64,000 nucleotides of DNA from positions 1,237,152-1,301,151 of the forward strand of contig NZ_JAAOZF010000001.1 in NCBI RefSeq assembly GCF_011759705.1. The letters are read 5' to 3'. The notes under the pieces are model-generated. The model saw nothing but the letters and a program-made list of their open reading frames with translations, was not told the origin of the DNA and ran no database searches. The stretch comes from Microbacterium ulmi. Its GTDB lineage: Bacteria; Actinomycetota; Actinomycetes; Actinomycetales; Microbacteriaceae. A program made the position numbers and the translations under genes. Positions 42,516-50,731 of the stretch are shown one piece after another (position 1 is the first letter of the stretch; each line of letters starts with the position of its first letter).

Positions 42516-44400
42516 CGGCCATTCCTCCCTGCTTCGCCGACTCGATGAGCGCCTGCTGCAGGACCGTCGGTCCCTTGGCCCGGTACGGCGACACGGCGTC
42601 CCCCTGTCCCGTCGTCGCGAGCGCGACATTGCGCAGCGACTCGGTGCCGGCGTCGAGATAGCCCGTGCCGCCGTCGACGTGGGTCGAGTGGTCCGTGACG
42701 GGTCGCATGCCGTTGTCGCCGTCGACGCCGAACGTGCGAGCCCCGAACCCCGCGTCGACGGGGTTCACGGGGTGCTCGTCGCTGAAGTCCCGCCCCGTCC
42801 ACGCCCACTGGTCGCCCTGTCCGCCCTCGAGGAAGGGGAGCACATCGCGCGCCTGGCCCGCGTAGACCTCGTCGGCGTGGATCGCCCCTGCGTCCGATAT
42901 GTGCCCTGGCAGGCCGGCCGAACCGACGCTCACGAACGTGTCGACGTGGACGCCCGGCGCGCTGAGGGCGATCGACGACGTCGTCGTGCCGTACGAGTGG
43001 GCGACGACGCTCACGCGAGGCCCGTCGTCGGCGCGGACGGCCCCGAACCCCGCGAGCGTCGCACGGAGCTTGTCGGCGCCCGCGTCGGCTCGGGCGTTCG
43101 AGAGCACGTCGAATCCGCCGTCCGCTCCGGGGACGGGCGGCGTCTCGTAGCCGATCCACGCCACCACGGCACGATCCGTGTCGTTGCCCGTGACACCGGC
43201 CTGGGCGTCGAAGATGCGCTGCGCGCCGTCTGTCCAGCCCTTCATGCCCGCCGCCGTCGTGCCCATGCCCGGCACGGCATACGTGACGCTCGCGGCGGTG
43301 TCGAGGTCTCCGACCGACACGGCGGCGAGCGGCGGCACGTCGGCGCTGAGCAGCACGAGCATGCGCGGCGCACCGCCCGCGGGTCCGCGCAGAGCCTGCC
43401 GGATGCCGACGAGCTCGTCGAGGCGTTCCTGCGCCTCGGCGATCGCGAGAGCCTGCCGGGTCATGACCGCTTCGCCGTTGACGATCATCTCCCACAGCGG
43501 CGGCATCTCCTCCGCATGCTCCAGAGCGGCCTCGGCGTCCGCGATCCGCTGCGCGAGCACCGTGCGGTTGGCACGGTCGCGAGCCCAGTAGGCGATGCCC
43601 TCGAGGCTTCCGAGCGTCGCCGGGATCGCGGCAAGGAGAAGCTCCTGCGCCTCCGACGGCACCCCGGGTCGGTCGCCGTCGAGGCTGCGCCACCATTCGG
43701 CGACGGTGTCGGCATCCGCGTGGGCGAGGTCGTCGAGGATGTCGGGGTGAGAGGCGAGGAGCGCCTTCAGGTCGGTCGCGGACAGTCCTTCGAGCAGCGC
43801 GATCCGCCCGCTCGCCGTGGACGGCGCAGCCCCGGAGAGCCGTGCGAGAGCCCCGCGGACGGCCGGACCCTCGAAGACGGCGGCGCACGCGGCATCCGCC
43901 CGCGCCCTGCGCGACACGAGCTCGTCCCACTCGCTCGCGACGGTGCGCAGCTCGCGCTGGGCGTCGCCGATGCGCCGTTCGAGCCGATCGATGCGGCTCT
44001 GCGTGTCGAGCGAGCCCCCGAACGGGCCGTCTGCCTGACGCCGCGCCGCCCAGAGGCTGCCCTCCGCCTGGCCGATCTCCTCGTCCGCTGCGGTGCGGCG
44101 CGACTCGAGTCCACGCTGGAGGTCGCGGATACCGCGGACCTCAGCTGCGTATACCGCGAGCGCCGCCGCCTGCGCGTCGAGGCCGTCCGCGAGCAGCGAC
44201 AGGTCGGGCACCGTCGCAGCGAGCGACGCGACGAATCCCTGCTGCGCGTGCCCCTTCCACCCCGCGCCGGATGCATCGGCCGACGCCGCTGTCACGGCCG
44301 TGAGCGCGCGACGGACGTCGGCCGCCTTGCGCGCGCGCACAGCGCCTTGCGCACCGATCGCTTCGGGGTCGCCCGCGCCGGGGTTCGCCGCGTCGACCAT
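42508..44400 (-). CDS. DUF1023 alpha/beta hydrolase with N-terminal WXG100-like region
   Basis: A 630-residue protein. Residues 1-170 are helical with a GWKG turn at 47-50, resembling the WxG hairpin of ESX/type VII substrates, then long coiled-coil-like segments. The C-terminal half (about 300-630) is a DUF1023 alpha/beta hydrolase with nucleophile Ser468 in VVAHSYGTTT and a late DHS/His element near TDHSTHVDGG. No signal peptide is visible. The ATG overlaps the stop of the 92-residue gene upstream (TGATG). Type VII-like export is a hypothesis; hydrolase fold is well supported. Substrate unknown. Confidence 0.82.
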   Translation of the reverse strand: MVDAANPGAGDPEAIGAQGAVRARKAADVRRALTAVTAASADASGAGWKGHAQQGFVASLAATVPDLSLLADGLDAQAAALAVYAAEVRGIRDLQRGLESRRTAADEEIGQAEGSLWAARRQADGPFGGSLDTQSRIDRLERRIGDAQRELRTVASEWDELVSRRARADAACAAVFEGPAVRGALARLSGAAPSTASGRIALLEGLSATDLKALLASHPDILDDLAHADADTVAEWWRSLDGDRPGVPSEAQELLLAAIPATLGSLEGIAYWARDRANRTVLAQRIADAEAALEHAEEMPPLWEMIVNGEAVMTRQALAIAEAQERLDELVGIRQALRGPAGGAPRMLVLLSADVPPLAAVSVGDLDTAASVTYAVPGMGTTAAGMKGWTDGAQRIFDAQAGVTGNDTDRAVVAWIGYETPPVPGADGGFDVLSNARADAGADKLRATLAGFGAVRADDGPRVSVVAHSYGTTTSSIALSAPGVHVDTFVSVGSAGLPGHISDAGAIHADEVYAGQARDVLPFLEGGQGDQWAWTGRDFSDEHPVNPVDAGFGARTFGVDGDNGMRPVTDHSTHVDGGTGYLDAGTESLRNVALATTGQGDAVSPYRAKGPTVLQQALIESAKQGGMAGG

Positions 44401-44678
44401 CAGCACACGTCCTGCGACAGGCGTCGGTCGGCGGCTTCGAACGAGGATGCCGCGTCCGAGGGCGCCGCGGCCACGTCGCGCAGCGACAAGGCGACCGCCT
44501 CTGCGCGCACGCGCTGCTCGCTCGTCGCCGTGACGACGGCGGCGGCGACGAGCGGCGAGCCGAGTGACGCGGAGAGATCGCCGATCTGCGACCCGTCGAA
44601 CGAGACCTGATCGGGAGCGGTCGCGAGGTTCGCGGAGATGCGGCGCAGCTGAACGACGTCGACGACGAGATCGGTCAT
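44400..44678 (-). CDS. Small helical protein upstream of the DUF1023 hydrolase
   Basis: A 92-residue, mostly alpha-helical acidic protein: MTDLVVDVVQLRRISANLA, then a central GSQIGDLSASLGSP loop and a second long helix. The helix-loop-helix form and size match WXG100/ESX-like partners, although the exact WxG is absent. It ends in Cys. The stop overlaps the next start by one base, so the two products are probably made in fixed proportion and may bind each other. Confidence 0.7.
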   Translation of the reverse strand: MTDLVVDVVQLRRISANLATAPDQVSFDGSQIGDLSASLGSPLVAAAVVTATSEQRVRAEAVALSLRDVAAAPSDAASSFEAADRRLSQDVC

Positions 44679-44864
44679 GTGCCTCCCCGGCTCGATCAGG
44701 CGGACGTCCCGCCAGCCTATGCCGTGGCAGGCCGCGCGTCAGGCCCATGTGGAGCTGTCGCGGATCGTTCGCCGGGCGTGTCGGAATCGCATCTTGCGCG
44801 CTACTGCGCATGGCGTGGTACCGTGCCGTCAATATGAGCGGATTCTCGACCGGAGGGTGATCGT

Positions 44865-45227
44865 GTGGATACGACGCAGCTGCTGAAAGGGGTGCTGGAT
44901 GCCGCGGTGCTCGCGGTCGTGCAGCACGACGACGGATACGGGTACGACATCGTGAGGCGGCTGCGCGACGCGGGTCTGGGAGATGTCGGGGACGCCTCGG
45001 TCTACGGGACGCTCCGCCGTCTCTACAGCGCCGGCGCGCTCTCGAGCTATGTCGTCCCGTCGGACGGCGGCCCGCACCGCAAGTACTACGCCATCAACGC
45101 GCAGGGACGCGACATGCTCGCGACACAGCGCACCGACTGGGCCCATTTCGCCAGCGCCATGTCAGGACTGCTCGCGGAGTCGACATCTGCCAACAAGACG
45201 CTGCGCACGATCGGAGAGAACCGGTGA
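44865..45227 (+). CDS. PadR-family transcriptional regulator
   Basis: A 120-residue winged-helix protein. The PadR pattern LLKGVLDAAVLAVVQHDDGYGYDIVRRL, then GTLRRLYSAGALSSY and RKYYAINAQG, covers residues 5-90; a short C-terminal helix gives dimerisation. The start is GTG at 44865 (or 44863) after GGAGG. The stop overlaps the start of the membrane-protein gene (GTGA). PadR-HAAS pairs commonly regulate membrane-stress or transport functions, with the PadR protein autorepressing. Confidence 0.9.
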   Translation: MDTTQLLKGVLDAAVLAVVQHDDGYGYDIVRRLRDAGLGDVGDASVYGTLRRLYSAGALSSYVVPSDGGPHRKYYAINAQGRDMLATQRTDWAHFASAMSGLLAESTSANKTLRTIGENR

Positions 45228-46318
45228 ACTCGACACTGCCCACCATCGACGCCCGGATCTCGGCCTTCGCCGCAGCGGTCCGCGCGGAGCTCGCCGACCT
45301 CCCCGGCGACGACGTCGACGAGCTCGTCGACGGGCTCGAGGCCGACCTCGCCGAGCAGGCCTCCGAGAGTGCCGACTTCGCGATCCCGGATGCCGCGGCC
45401 TACGCCGCAGAGCTGCGCTCCGCAGCGGGATTCCCGGACCGCAGCGCGGATGCCGCGGTTGCGCGTGTGCCGCTGCGCACGAGAGTCGCGACGGGGCTGG
45501 TCGCGGCATCCGGTCGCATTCGATCGTCGCGCGTCGGCGCCTGGCTGCTCGACCTGCTCGTCGCCCTTCGACCGGTGTGGTGGATCGCGCGGGGCTGGGC
45601 GCTGTTCGCGATGCTCTCACCGCTTCTCGGAAGCACGAACCGCGTCGTCGGCTTCCCCGCGCAGAACGGGGCCGCGTGGCTGCTCCTGCTCGGCTTCATC
45701 CTGCTGAGCGTGCAGTGGGGCCGCGGGCGCTGGGCGCCCGTGGCGTGGCTGCGCGTCATCCGGATCATCGTCAGCATCGTGACCGCGATCGCGCTGCCGT
45801 TCCTCGTCGGAGGCGCGATCGCGTCCACCCGCAGTCTGCTCGACTACACGGCGATCGAGTACATCGACAGCAGCCAGCCGGGCCTCACGATCGACGGGGA
45901 GCGCGTGCGCAACCTGTTCGCGTACGACTCGGACGGCAACCCGCTCACAGACGTGCAGCTCTTCGACCAGAGCGGACGCCCGCTCACGACGATCGGGCGT
46001 TCGATCTCGCGCGACAGCCAGTGGGACGAGTACTTCTACGGCGGCGGCGGGCCCGTGCCCGTGCCTCTCACCGCCCCGGGGCGCACGCCCGTGTGGAACG
46101 TCTTCCCGCTGCGCGAGATGCCGGCCTTCTCCGTCGACCCCGACCCCTCGTCGGCGCTGCTGCCGGACTTCCCCTTCCCGAAGATCCCCGCGGTGCAGAG
46201 CTCGGTCGACCCCTCGCCGACGCCCAGTCCGACCGCCGATGGCACGAATCCGACGCCGACGCCGACGGACGGCGTCCTCGAGCCGACGCCCACGCCGACC
46301 GAGGCGGTGCAGCCGTGA
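45224..46318 (+). CDS. Membrane protein with N-terminal HAAS-like region, PadR partner
   Basis: A 364-residue protein. Residues 1-75 form an acidic helical HAAS-like region (VRAELADLPGDDVDELVDGLEADLAEQ), followed by three or four hydrophobic helices between about 105 and 210. An extracytoplasmic domain (about 215-315) ends in a Pro/Thr repeat tail (TPTPTD). The HAAS-PadR pairing is well known in Gram-positives, the HAAS part probably binding the regulator at the membrane. The gene is translationally coupled to padR through GTGA. Confidence 0.8.
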   Translation: MNSTLPTIDARISAFAAAVRAELADLPGDDVDELVDGLEADLAEQASESADFAIPDAAAYAAELRSAAGFPDRSADAAVARVPLRTRVATGLVAASGRIRSSRVGAWLLDLLVALRPVWWIARGWALFAMLSPLLGSTNRVVGFPAQNGAAWLLLLGFILLSVQWGRGRWAPVAWLRVIRIIVSIVTAIALPFLVGGAIASTRSLLDYTAIEYIDSSQPGLTIDGERVRNLFAYDSDGNPLTDVQLFDQSGRPLTTIGRSISRDSQWDEYFYGGGGPVPVPLTAPGRTPVWNVFPLREMPAFSVDPDPSSALLPDFPFPKIPAVQSSVDPSPTPSPTADGTNPTPTPTDGVLEPTPTPTEAVQP

Positions 46319-46485
46319 GCCTCATCGCAGGCCTGCCCGGCCAGCGGACCGTGAGCGTCGACGTCACATTCCTCGTGCGGCAGGCGCTCGCGGCCCAGGC
46401 CGGGGACGGCGGCGAGGTCGCGGCATCCGTCCCCGAGGCGGCGGGGCAGGCGCGCGAGACGAGGCCGGCTCGCGCGACAGGCTGA
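46315..46485 (+). CDS. Possible small coupled ORF after the HAAS-like gene
   Basis: A 56-codon frame begins with GTG overlapping the stop of the preceding gene (GTGA) and ends 44 bp before the convergent cca stop. The product is MSLIAGLPGQRTVSVDVTFL followed by an Ala/Glu/Arg-rich tail without known domain. Coupling is the only positive evidence; composition could arise by chance in this GC-rich DNA. Confidence 0.3.
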   Translation: MSLIAGLPGQRTVSVDVTFLVRQALAAQAGDGGEVAASVPEAAGQARETRPARATG

Positions 46486-46528
46486 GCGCCTCCCCGCGTC
46501 GTGGCGCGGTGGGCGGCCCTGCTGCACG

Positions 46529-47956
46529 TCAGGTGCGGGCGGCCCACCACGCGCGCAGACGCCGTTCCGCCTCGTCCTCGCCGACGATGCCCTCGTCGAG
46601 CCGGATGTCCATGAGGAACCTGTACGCCTCGCCGACCTCGCGGCCGGGCGTGAGGCCCAGGATCTCCTGGATGCGGTTGCCGTCGAGCTCGGGGCGCATG
46701 GAGTCGAGCTCCTCCTGCGCCGCGAGCTCGGCGATGCGCCGCTCGATGTCGTCGTAGGCGGCGCGCAGCCTCGTCGCCTTGCGCTTGTTGCGCGTCGTCA
46801 CATCGGCACGCGTCAGGATGTGCAGACGTTCGAGCTCGGGGCCGGCATCCCGCACATAGCGGCGCACCGCCGAGTCGGTCCAGGCGCCCTCCGCGTAGCC
46901 GAAGAAGCGCAGGTGCTGCTCGATGAGCTGGGCGACCGAGCCGATCGTGCCGGAGTCGAACCGCAGGGCCTGCAGCCGCTTGCGGGCGAGCCGCGATCCC
47001 TTGACGTCGTGATGATGGAAGGTCACCCCGCCCCCCGGCTCGAGCTTGCGGGTCGCGGGCTTGCCGATGTCGTGCAGGAGCGCCGCGATGCGCAGAGCGA
47101 CGTCGGGCCCGGCATCCGGATGCCGTTCGTGCTCGAGATCGATCGCCTGGCGCAGCACCGTGAGGGAGTGCTCGTAGACGTCCTTGTGATGGTGGTGCTC
47201 GTCGACCTCCAGGCGCAGCGCGGGGATCTCGGGAAGGAACTCGTCGACGAGCCCCGTCTCGACGAGGATCCGGATGCCGCGCACGGGGTCGTCCGTCTGC
47301 AGGAGCCGCACGAGCTCCGCCTGGATGCGCTCGGGGCTCACGATCTCGATCGTCGCGCGCAGCTGCTCGATCGCGGCGAGCGTGTCTGCCTCCACGGCGA
47401 ATCCGAGCTGCGACGAGAAGCGGGCGGCGCGCAGCATCCGCAGCGGATCGTCGCCGAAGCTCACGCGCGGGTCGACCGGAGTGCGAAGGATGCCGCGCAC
47501 GAGGTCTTCGACGCCGCCCGTCGGGTCGACGAGCGTGCGGCCCGGCACGCGCAGGGCCATCGCGTTGACGGTGAAGTCGCGGCGGGCGAGGTCGCCGTCG
47601 AGCGTGTCGCCGAACTCGACCGTGGGCTTGCGGGTCGTGCCGTCGTAGCTGTCGGCGCGGAACGTCGTGATCTCCACCTGCTCGCCCGCGACGCGCGCCC
47701 CGATCGTCCCGAAGGCGCGGCCGATGTCCCAGTGGGCGGTCGAGATGGGTGTGACGATGCGGAGGATGTCGTCGGGCCGCGCATCCGTCGTGAAGTCGAG
47801 GTCGTGCGTCGGCCTGCCCAGCAGCGCATCGCGCACGGGGCCGCCCACGATCGCGAGCTCGAACCCGGCGTCGGCGAACACTGCCGCGACGGTCGCGACG
47901 ACGGGGGACTCGGCGAGCGCGGCGAGGCGCGCGATGCCCTCGGCCATGTTGAGCAT
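46529..47956 (-). CDS. cca: CCA-adding tRNA nucleotidyltransferase
   Basis: A 475-residue class II nucleotidyltransferase that builds or repairs the tRNA 3' CCA end. The head domain has GGPVRD (residues 38-43) and DLDFTTD (52-58) with the catalytic Asp pair. RRDFTVNAMAL and GDDPLRMLRAARF follow, then an HD domain with ALLHDIGKPATR. Actinobacterial versions keep this C-terminal HD region. The ATG at 47956 (or 47947) is not preceded by a strong Shine-Dalgarno sequence. It lies between the PadR unit and a TetR gene, near murJ-trxBA as usual in this group. Also named pcnA. Confidence 0.96.
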   Translation of the reverse strand: MLNMAEGIARLAALAESPVVATVAAVFADAGFELAIVGGPVRDALLGRPTHDLDFTTDARPDDILRIVTPISTAHWDIGRAFGTIGARVAGEQVEITTFRADSYDGTTRKPTVEFGDTLDGDLARRDFTVNAMALRVPGRTLVDPTGGVEDLVRGILRTPVDPRVSFGDDPLRMLRAARFSSQLGFAVEADTLAAIEQLRATIEIVSPERIQAELVRLLQTDDPVRGIRILVETGLVDEFLPEIPALRLEVDEHHHHKDVYEHSLTVLRQAIDLEHERHPDAGPDVALRIAALLHDIGKPATRKLEPGGGVTFHHHDVKGSRLARKRLQALRFDSGTIGSVAQLIEQHLRFFGYAEGAWTDSAVRRYVRDAGPELERLHILTRADVTTRNKRKATRLRAAYDDIERRIAELAAQEELDSMRPELDGNRIQEILGLTPGREVGEAYRFLMDIRLDEGIVGEDEAERRLRAWWAART

Positions 47957-48036
47957 GCTCCGAGCCTATCGAGGGCTCTCCCTCGATCCCGCCCGCCGGC
48001 GACCGTGCGCCGCCGGCGCTCTTCCCCCGGCGACCG

Positions 48037-48684
48037 TCAGGACCCGCGGAGCGCGACGGCTGCGTCGGGCTGCACGCGGTCGATGATGCCGGCGAGGCAG
48101 TCGACGGCGAGCGCGACGATGTCGTCGGTGGGCAGATCGCTGCCCAGCGCCGCGTCGACGAGCGTCTGCTCGACGAATGCGATCCAGGAGCGCACCGCGA
48201 TCCGCAGGGCGGGAGAGACCGCGACGCCGGTCTCGTCGAAGACGTCGAGCACGCGTGCGGTCTGCGCGAGCCGCGCCGCCTCGACGAGCTCGCGCGTCTG
48301 CCGATCGCCGCTCGCCGTGCCGCGCACCATCGACGAGAACGTGCCGCCGTGGCCGCGCACGAACTCCACCGTGCGGCGCAGGGTGTCGTCCAGTCGCGCC
48401 GCGGGAGGCAGGTGCGGCTGCGGCTGCGTCGCGGCGAGCATGGCCTCGGTCGCGGCCTCCAGCACGGCACGGTGGAAGCCCTGCCGTGATCCGAAGTAGT
48501 GCGAGAACAGCGCGCGCGACACTCCGGCACGAGCGGAGAACTCCTCGAACGAGATGTCGTCGAGCTCGCGATCGGCCAGCGCCGCGACCCCGAGCGAGAT
48601 GAGCTGCGCGCGGCGGTCGTCGGGCCGCAGCCGGGTACGGGCGCCCGCTCCTGCGGAGCTGCCGGTCGCAGGCGAGGCGGACAT
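48037..48684 (-). CDS. TetR-family regulator divergent from the DUF6230 operon
   Basis: A 215-residue regulator. The HTH region is RRAQLISLGVAALADRELDDISFEEFSARAGVSRALFSHYFGSRQGFHRAV (read as consecutive segments of that stretch, about residues 24-74). The ligand domain is helical with an Asp/Glu-rich end. ATG at 48684 gives a protein of normal size; an ATG at 48726 would lengthen it and sit in the operator. Two inverted repeats lie in the intergenic region. It most likely represses the DUF6230/DUF6114 operon on the other strand. Confidence 0.88.
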   Translation of the reverse strand: MSASPATGSSAGAGARTRLRPDDRRAQLISLGVAALADRELDDISFEEFSARAGVSRALFSHYFGSRQGFHRAVLEAATEAMLAATQPQPHLPPAARLDDTLRRTVEFVRGHGGTFSSMVRGTASGDRQTRELVEAARLAQTARVLDVFDETGVAVSPALRIAVRSWIAFVEQTLVDAALGSDLPTDDIVALAVDCLAGIIDRVQPDAAVALRGS

Positions 48685-48716
48685 GGTCCGAGCGTACTCG
48701 CCGGCCGTGGATGAGA

Positions 48717-48755
48717 TTGTTGTCATCTCGTCAACAACGTATTGACCGACGGTCA
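48717..48755. promoter_or_regulatory. Two inverted repeats in the TetR/DUF6230 divergon
   Basis: TTGTTG (48717-48722) pairs with CAACAA (48732-48737), and TGACCG-A-CGGTCA occupies 48743-48755. The second overlaps a TTGACC -35-like hexamer oriented toward the DUF6230 gene, so binding by TetR could block RNA polymerase. Confidence 0.6.
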
Positions 48756-48839
48756 GCAATCCCCGTAGCGTCTCGTCGGGCGGCGAAGGCGCCGACCCGG
48801 CCCGGGCGTGCCTCGGGCGCTTCGCATCGAGGAGGATCC

Positions 48840-49433
48840 ATGAAGCTCAGCCGACTGACCGCTACCCGCACCGGGCGCGCCGCGCTCGCGGCCGTGCCCG
48901 TGGGGATCGTCGCCGCCGTGCTCACGGGCGGTGTGGCCAACGGCGCCGTGCCGGTGTCGTTCGCCGTCTCGGGCGGCCAGTTCAAGATCACGGCATCCCA
49001 CCTCGAGGGCACGGGGTTCTCGCAGTACGGCGGTGTCGTGGCCGACACGGCGGGAGCCTCGCACTCCGTCGCGATCTCGAACATCGCACAGGCGTCGCTG
49101 ACCGACCTGTGCCAGTCGGTCGTCACCGAGACCCCCCTCGGCAGGATCGGCCTCATGATCACGGCGGGCGGCGGCGGCGCCCCCGCGACCGCGACCGACC
49201 TGCAGATCGGCCTCACCGACCTGCAGGGCGACGCGACGTTCGGCAACATCCGCATCGGCGTCGACGCGTCGACCGTCGCGACCGAGTCGAAGGGGACGGC
49301 GGGCGACTTCGCACAGGACTCCGACTCCATCACGATCGAAGGCCTCAAGCAGACCGCCTGGACGACGCAGGCCGGCGTCTTCACGCTGACAGGGCTGCAC
49401 CTGCGGCTCACCGACGGCGAGGAGTGCTTCTGA
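48840..49433 (+). CDS. DUF6230 family exported protein
   Basis: A 197-residue protein. A basic start (MKLSRLTATRTGRAAL) precedes a hydrophobic segment at about residues 16-40, likely an uncleaved signal anchor or signal peptide. The rest is beta-rich with FKITASHLEGTGFSQYGGVV and one Cys pair (LTDLCQS, EECF). DUF6230 proteins occur in actinobacteria together with DUF6114 proteins, often under TetR control; their function is unknown. ATG at 48840 follows GGAGGA. The stop overlaps the DUF6114 start (TGATG). Confidence 0.85.
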   Translation: MKLSRLTATRTGRAALAAVPVGIVAAVLTGGVANGAVPVSFAVSGGQFKITASHLEGTGFSQYGGVVADTAGASHSVAISNIAQASLTDLCQSVVTETPLGRIGLMITAGGGGAPATATDLQIGLTDLQGDATFGNIRIGVDASTVATESKGTAGDFAQDSDSITIEGLKQTAWTTQAGVFTLTGLHLRLTDGEECF

Positions 49434-49939
49434 TGCGCGCGGCGCTCGCCTGGGCGCGGCGGCGCCCGTCGATCGGCGGCCTGCTCACGGTGCTGTCCGC
49501 CCTCGTGCTGTTCTTCTCGGGCCGCCTCGAGGTCGGCGGCATGGAGGTGCAGGTCGGGATGCCCGGCATGCAGACCACGATCCTGCCCGTCGTGCTCGCG
49601 GTCGCCGGCGCTCTCGCCGTCGTGATGCCCGCGCACCACGTCTTCTACGGCGTCGTCGTGCTCGCGGCATCCCTCTACTCGCTCGTCGCCGTGAACCTCG
49701 GCGGGTATGTCGTGGGCATGGTGCTCGGCTGCGTCGGCGGCATCGTGATCGTGTCGTGGATGCCGCGCCGCGCCATCGCGGCCGGCTCGGGCAGGCCTGC
49801 GCCCGGCGACGAGGCCCCCGGCGGCGACACGTCGGGCCCCGCCACGATGCGATCTGCCGACGACGAGGGGCAGGCGGACGCGACCCGTTCGGCCCGGCGC
49901 GCGCGTCTGCGCAGCGCGACACGGGCGGGGGTGGCGTGA
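49433..49939 (+). CDS. DUF6114 family membrane protein
   Basis: A 168-residue protein with four hydrophobic helices between about residues 12 and 110 and a hydrophilic C-terminal tail of about 55 residues. The segment RRRPSIGGLLTVLSALVLFF and the loop VGMPGMQTTILP match the DUF6114 family. Coupled to DUF6230 (1-base overlap) and to the next gene (4-base GTGA overlap), it probably forms a membrane complex with them. Function is unknown. Confidence 0.85.
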   Translation: MRAALAWARRRPSIGGLLTVLSALVLFFSGRLEVGGMEVQVGMPGMQTTILPVVLAVAGALAVVMPAHHVFYGVVVLAASLYSLVAVNLGGYVVGMVLGCVGGIVIVSWMPRRAIAAGSGRPAPGDEAPGGDTSGPATMRSADDEGQADATRSARRARLRSATRAGVA

Positions 49940-50670
49940 GGGGCCGCTCCGGCGTCGCCGCGGCCGCGGCCGGTCTCGTCCTCGCGGGGGTGTTCGCGGT
50001 GCCCGCGCCCGCCCTGGCCGCGGACTGCGCACTGGGCGACCTCGGCGTGTGGCTCGGCGTGTGCTCCCGCGACCCCGCGCCCTCGCCGACCCCGCAGCCG
50101 AGCGAGCCCGGAGGATCGCTGCTGCCGGGCGACCTGCTTCCCGGCATCCTGACCCCCGACGCACCCTCGAGCCCCGACGCACCCTCGAGCCCCGACGCAC
50201 CCACCGACCCTGCCGCGTCGCCCGCCCCGACGGCCGAGCCCGATCCCGGAGCCCCCGTTCTCACGGCCGACCCGCCCGTGCTCTCGGGCACCGGCCTGCG
50301 GCTCGAGGGGCTCAGCGGCATCGCGATCGTCGAGGTCGCGCACGCCGACGGCTCCACGGGACGCGCACTGCGCATCTCGGCCGACACGGTGGTCGTCGAC
50401 GGCTTCGCCCTCGACGTGCCCGGCGACGGAGGTGGTCTCGACAACCACTCGACGCGGATGACCGCGAGCGGACACGTCGTCGTCTACGCGGACTCGATCA
50501 CCGGCATCCTGCGATCGAACGCCGAGATCGTGATCGACACGCTGAGCGCCCCGCCGTCGCCCGAGACGCTCTCCGAGCTGACGAGCATCCACATCCCGCT
50601 CGTCGGCATGATCGCCGATCGCGTCGTGCACACGCAGTCGCACCAGCAGACATACGACGGCGCGGGCTGA
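49936..50670 (+). CDS. Secreted protein, third gene of the DUF6230/DUF6114 operon
   Basis: A 244-residue protein with a signal peptide ending near residue 29 (APALAAD). Two Cys (DCALGD, GVCSRD) near the mature N terminus could form a disulfide. A Pro/Ser/Asp repeat DAPSSP precedes a C-terminal beta-rich domain (about residues 105-235) with DGSTGRALRISADTVVVDGF. That domain resembles the DUF6230 fold in length and pattern but no clear homology was seen. The GTG start overlaps the DUF6114 stop. Confidence 0.75.
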   Translation: MRGRSGVAAAAAGLVLAGVFAVPAPALAADCALGDLGVWLGVCSRDPAPSPTPQPSEPGGSLLPGDLLPGILTPDAPSSPDAPSSPDAPTDPAASPAPTAEPDPGAPVLTADPPVLSGTGLRLEGLSGIAIVEVAHADGSTGRALRISADTVVVDGFALDVPGDGGGLDNHSTRMTASGHVVVYADSITGILRSNAEIVIDTLSAPPSPETLSELTSIHIPLVGMIADRVVHTQSHQQTYDGAG

Positions 50671-50731
50671 CGGGGCCCCACCCGGGCCCGGTCAGCGCTG
50701 ACGGATCCGTTCCGGCCGCCCGGGGCCCCGG

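Noticed and set aside
46068..48530. 820-codon open frame on the minus strand
   Set aside because: It runs through cca in another frame and antisense to the HAAS-like gene, with Arg-rich nonsense composition and no domain.
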